DNA of 15,543 nucleotides, taken from the NCBI GenBank assembly GCA_002430075.1, contig DJBN01000092.1, forward strand, positions 1 through 15,543. The letters are read 5' to 3'. Below the pieces are notes generated by a model that saw only the letters and a program-made list of their open reading frames with translations, did not search any database and was not told where the DNA came from. This stretch comes from Actinobacteria bacterium UBA5975 (lineage in GTDB: Bacteria > Actinomycetota > Actinomycetes > Nanopelagicales > Nanopelagicaceae). The stretch's first letter is position 1. Every line of letters starts with the position of its first letter. Shown here piece after piece: positions 14,792 to 15,543 of the stretch. A program made the position numbers and the translations under genes.

Positions 14792-15543
14792 ATGGGATTT
14801 CATGAGAGCGAAGTAATTGCTCTGTTGCAGAAAGTATTTGCAACAACGGATTCCAGCATACGAGTTGGTATCGGTGATGATGCAGCCGTGGTTATGACAA
14901 GCCCGGAAAGCGTTCTGACTTCAGATATGGCCGTTCAGGACGTTCACTTTAAACTCGAATGGTCTTCAGCCTTTGATATAGGACGAAAGATAACGGCTGC
15001 CAATATTGCCGATGTACTCTCAATGGGCGCTAGATGCCAGTATCTGACAGCTGCTGTCACCCTGACTGGTGACGAAAGTTTGCAATGGATTGAAAATTTA
15101 GCTCAAGGAATGAAACATGAAGCAGGGCTTGCTGGGGCCCATATTGTCGGTGGAGATATTGCGCGTGGGATGCATATTGTTATATCAATGTCAGCCATTG
15201 GTCATACGGCTAAACCAATTCTGCGAAAGGGCGCGACCGTTGGAGATGACATCTTCATCTCATCCCTTACGGGTTGGTCGGCTGCAGGACTTGCGCTTTT
15301 AAGTGGTGAAATTTCAATCAGCTCAAGAGCTGCCGACAAAGCGCTCTCTGAATTCTCAGCGCCAACTTTGGATTATGAGAGCGATTATTCTGGCGCCACA
15401 TCAATGGCAGATGTGAGTGATTGCATTCTTATTCAAGCAGGACAGATTGCGATCGCCTCTGGCGTAGCTATGAAGTTTGACCCCGAACTCTGTAAATCAT
15501 CGCAAGAGTTTTCAGAACTTTCTGCGCTGGCTGAAGAAGTTAA
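14792..15543 (+). CDS. thiL: Thiamine-monophosphate kinase ThiL, 5' part (3' end outside window)
   Basis: 250 complete codons are open to the window edge. ThiL phosphorylates thiamine monophosphate to thiamine diphosphate with ATP. Motifs visible are VGIGDDAAVV (25-34), LTSDMAVQDVHF, ANIADVLSMGA (metal-binding aspartate) and GGDIARG. The later motif usually read as D-x-S-D-G appears as DVSDCIL, with Cys at residue 211. ATG 14792 is chosen on the leaderless -10 at 14779-14784; ATG 14786 would add two residues. It diverges from the Lrp-type gene. The C-terminal part cannot be assessed. Confidence 0.93.
   Translation, partial: MGFHESEVIALLQKVFATTDSSIRVGIGDDAAVVMTSPESVLTSDMAVQDVHFKLEWSSAFDIGRKITAANIADVLSMGARCQYLTAAVTLTGDESLQWIENLAQGMKHEAGLAGAHIVGGDIARGMHIVISMSAIGHTAKPILRKGATVGDDIFISSLTGWSAAGLALLSGEISISSRAADKALSEFSAPTLDYESDYSGATSMADVSDCILIQAGQIAIASGVAMKFDPELCKSSQEFSELSALAEEV

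Overview
The window is a stretch of actinobacterial chromosome made almost entirely of core housekeeping genes. Three lines of evidence point to Actinobacteria: the gene order ftsK / RodZ-like / rimO / pgsA / cinA / clgR ... DUF3046 / recA / recX; the divergent IclR (NdgR/LtbR-type) regulator next to leuCD with hup downstream; and plsC-gpsA-ddl followed by a stand-alone Lrp-type domain and thiL. GC content looks moderate by eye, gaps between genes are short, and several starts look leaderless. This fits a small-genome actinobacterium such as the freshwater acI (Nanopelagicales) lineage. That placement is inference, not proof.

Layout. Positions 1-5619 (+): 3' part of ftsK, a RodZ-like membrane protein, rimO, pgsA, cinA (C-terminal domain only), clgR, a TetR-type regulator and a DUF3046 gene. 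Positions 5616-6170 (-): a short yaaA. Positions 6171-6395: a divergent control region with a LexA/SOS box and a recA leader predicted to form several small hairpins. Positions 6396-7993 (+): recA and recX; recX has no ATG, GTG or TTG start. Positions 8056-8098 (-): a 3' fragment resembling tRNA-Lys(TTT), abutting the iclR stop codon. Positions 8098-8817 (-): the IclR regulator, divergent from leuC-leuD (8879-10888, +). Positions 10889-11125: a 237-base gap rich in dyad repeats, upstream of hup (11126-11593), which ends in a strong terminator. Positions 11666-14507 (+): plsC-gpsA-ddl, joined by ATGA overlaps. Positions 14504-14737 (-): a small Lrp-type domain protein. Positions 14792-15543 (+): the 5' part of thiL.

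How the genes relate. FtsK handles chromosome segregation and division. The RodZ-like protein and Ddl belong to cell shape and wall synthesis. PgsA, PlsC and GpsA supply phospholipid synthesis: glycerol-3-phosphate, its acylation, and the phosphatidylglycerol head group. RecA and RecX form the recombination/SOS module. LeuCD with the IclR regulator form a leucine-synthesis unit. HU compacts DNA.

I found no complete novel system: no CRISPR array, transposase, toxin-antitoxin pair or defence cluster. The items most worth a second look are the tRNA-Lys-like fragment, the missing canonical recX start, the structured recA leader with its SOS box, the dyad-rich region before hup, and the recurring leaderless-promoter pattern.
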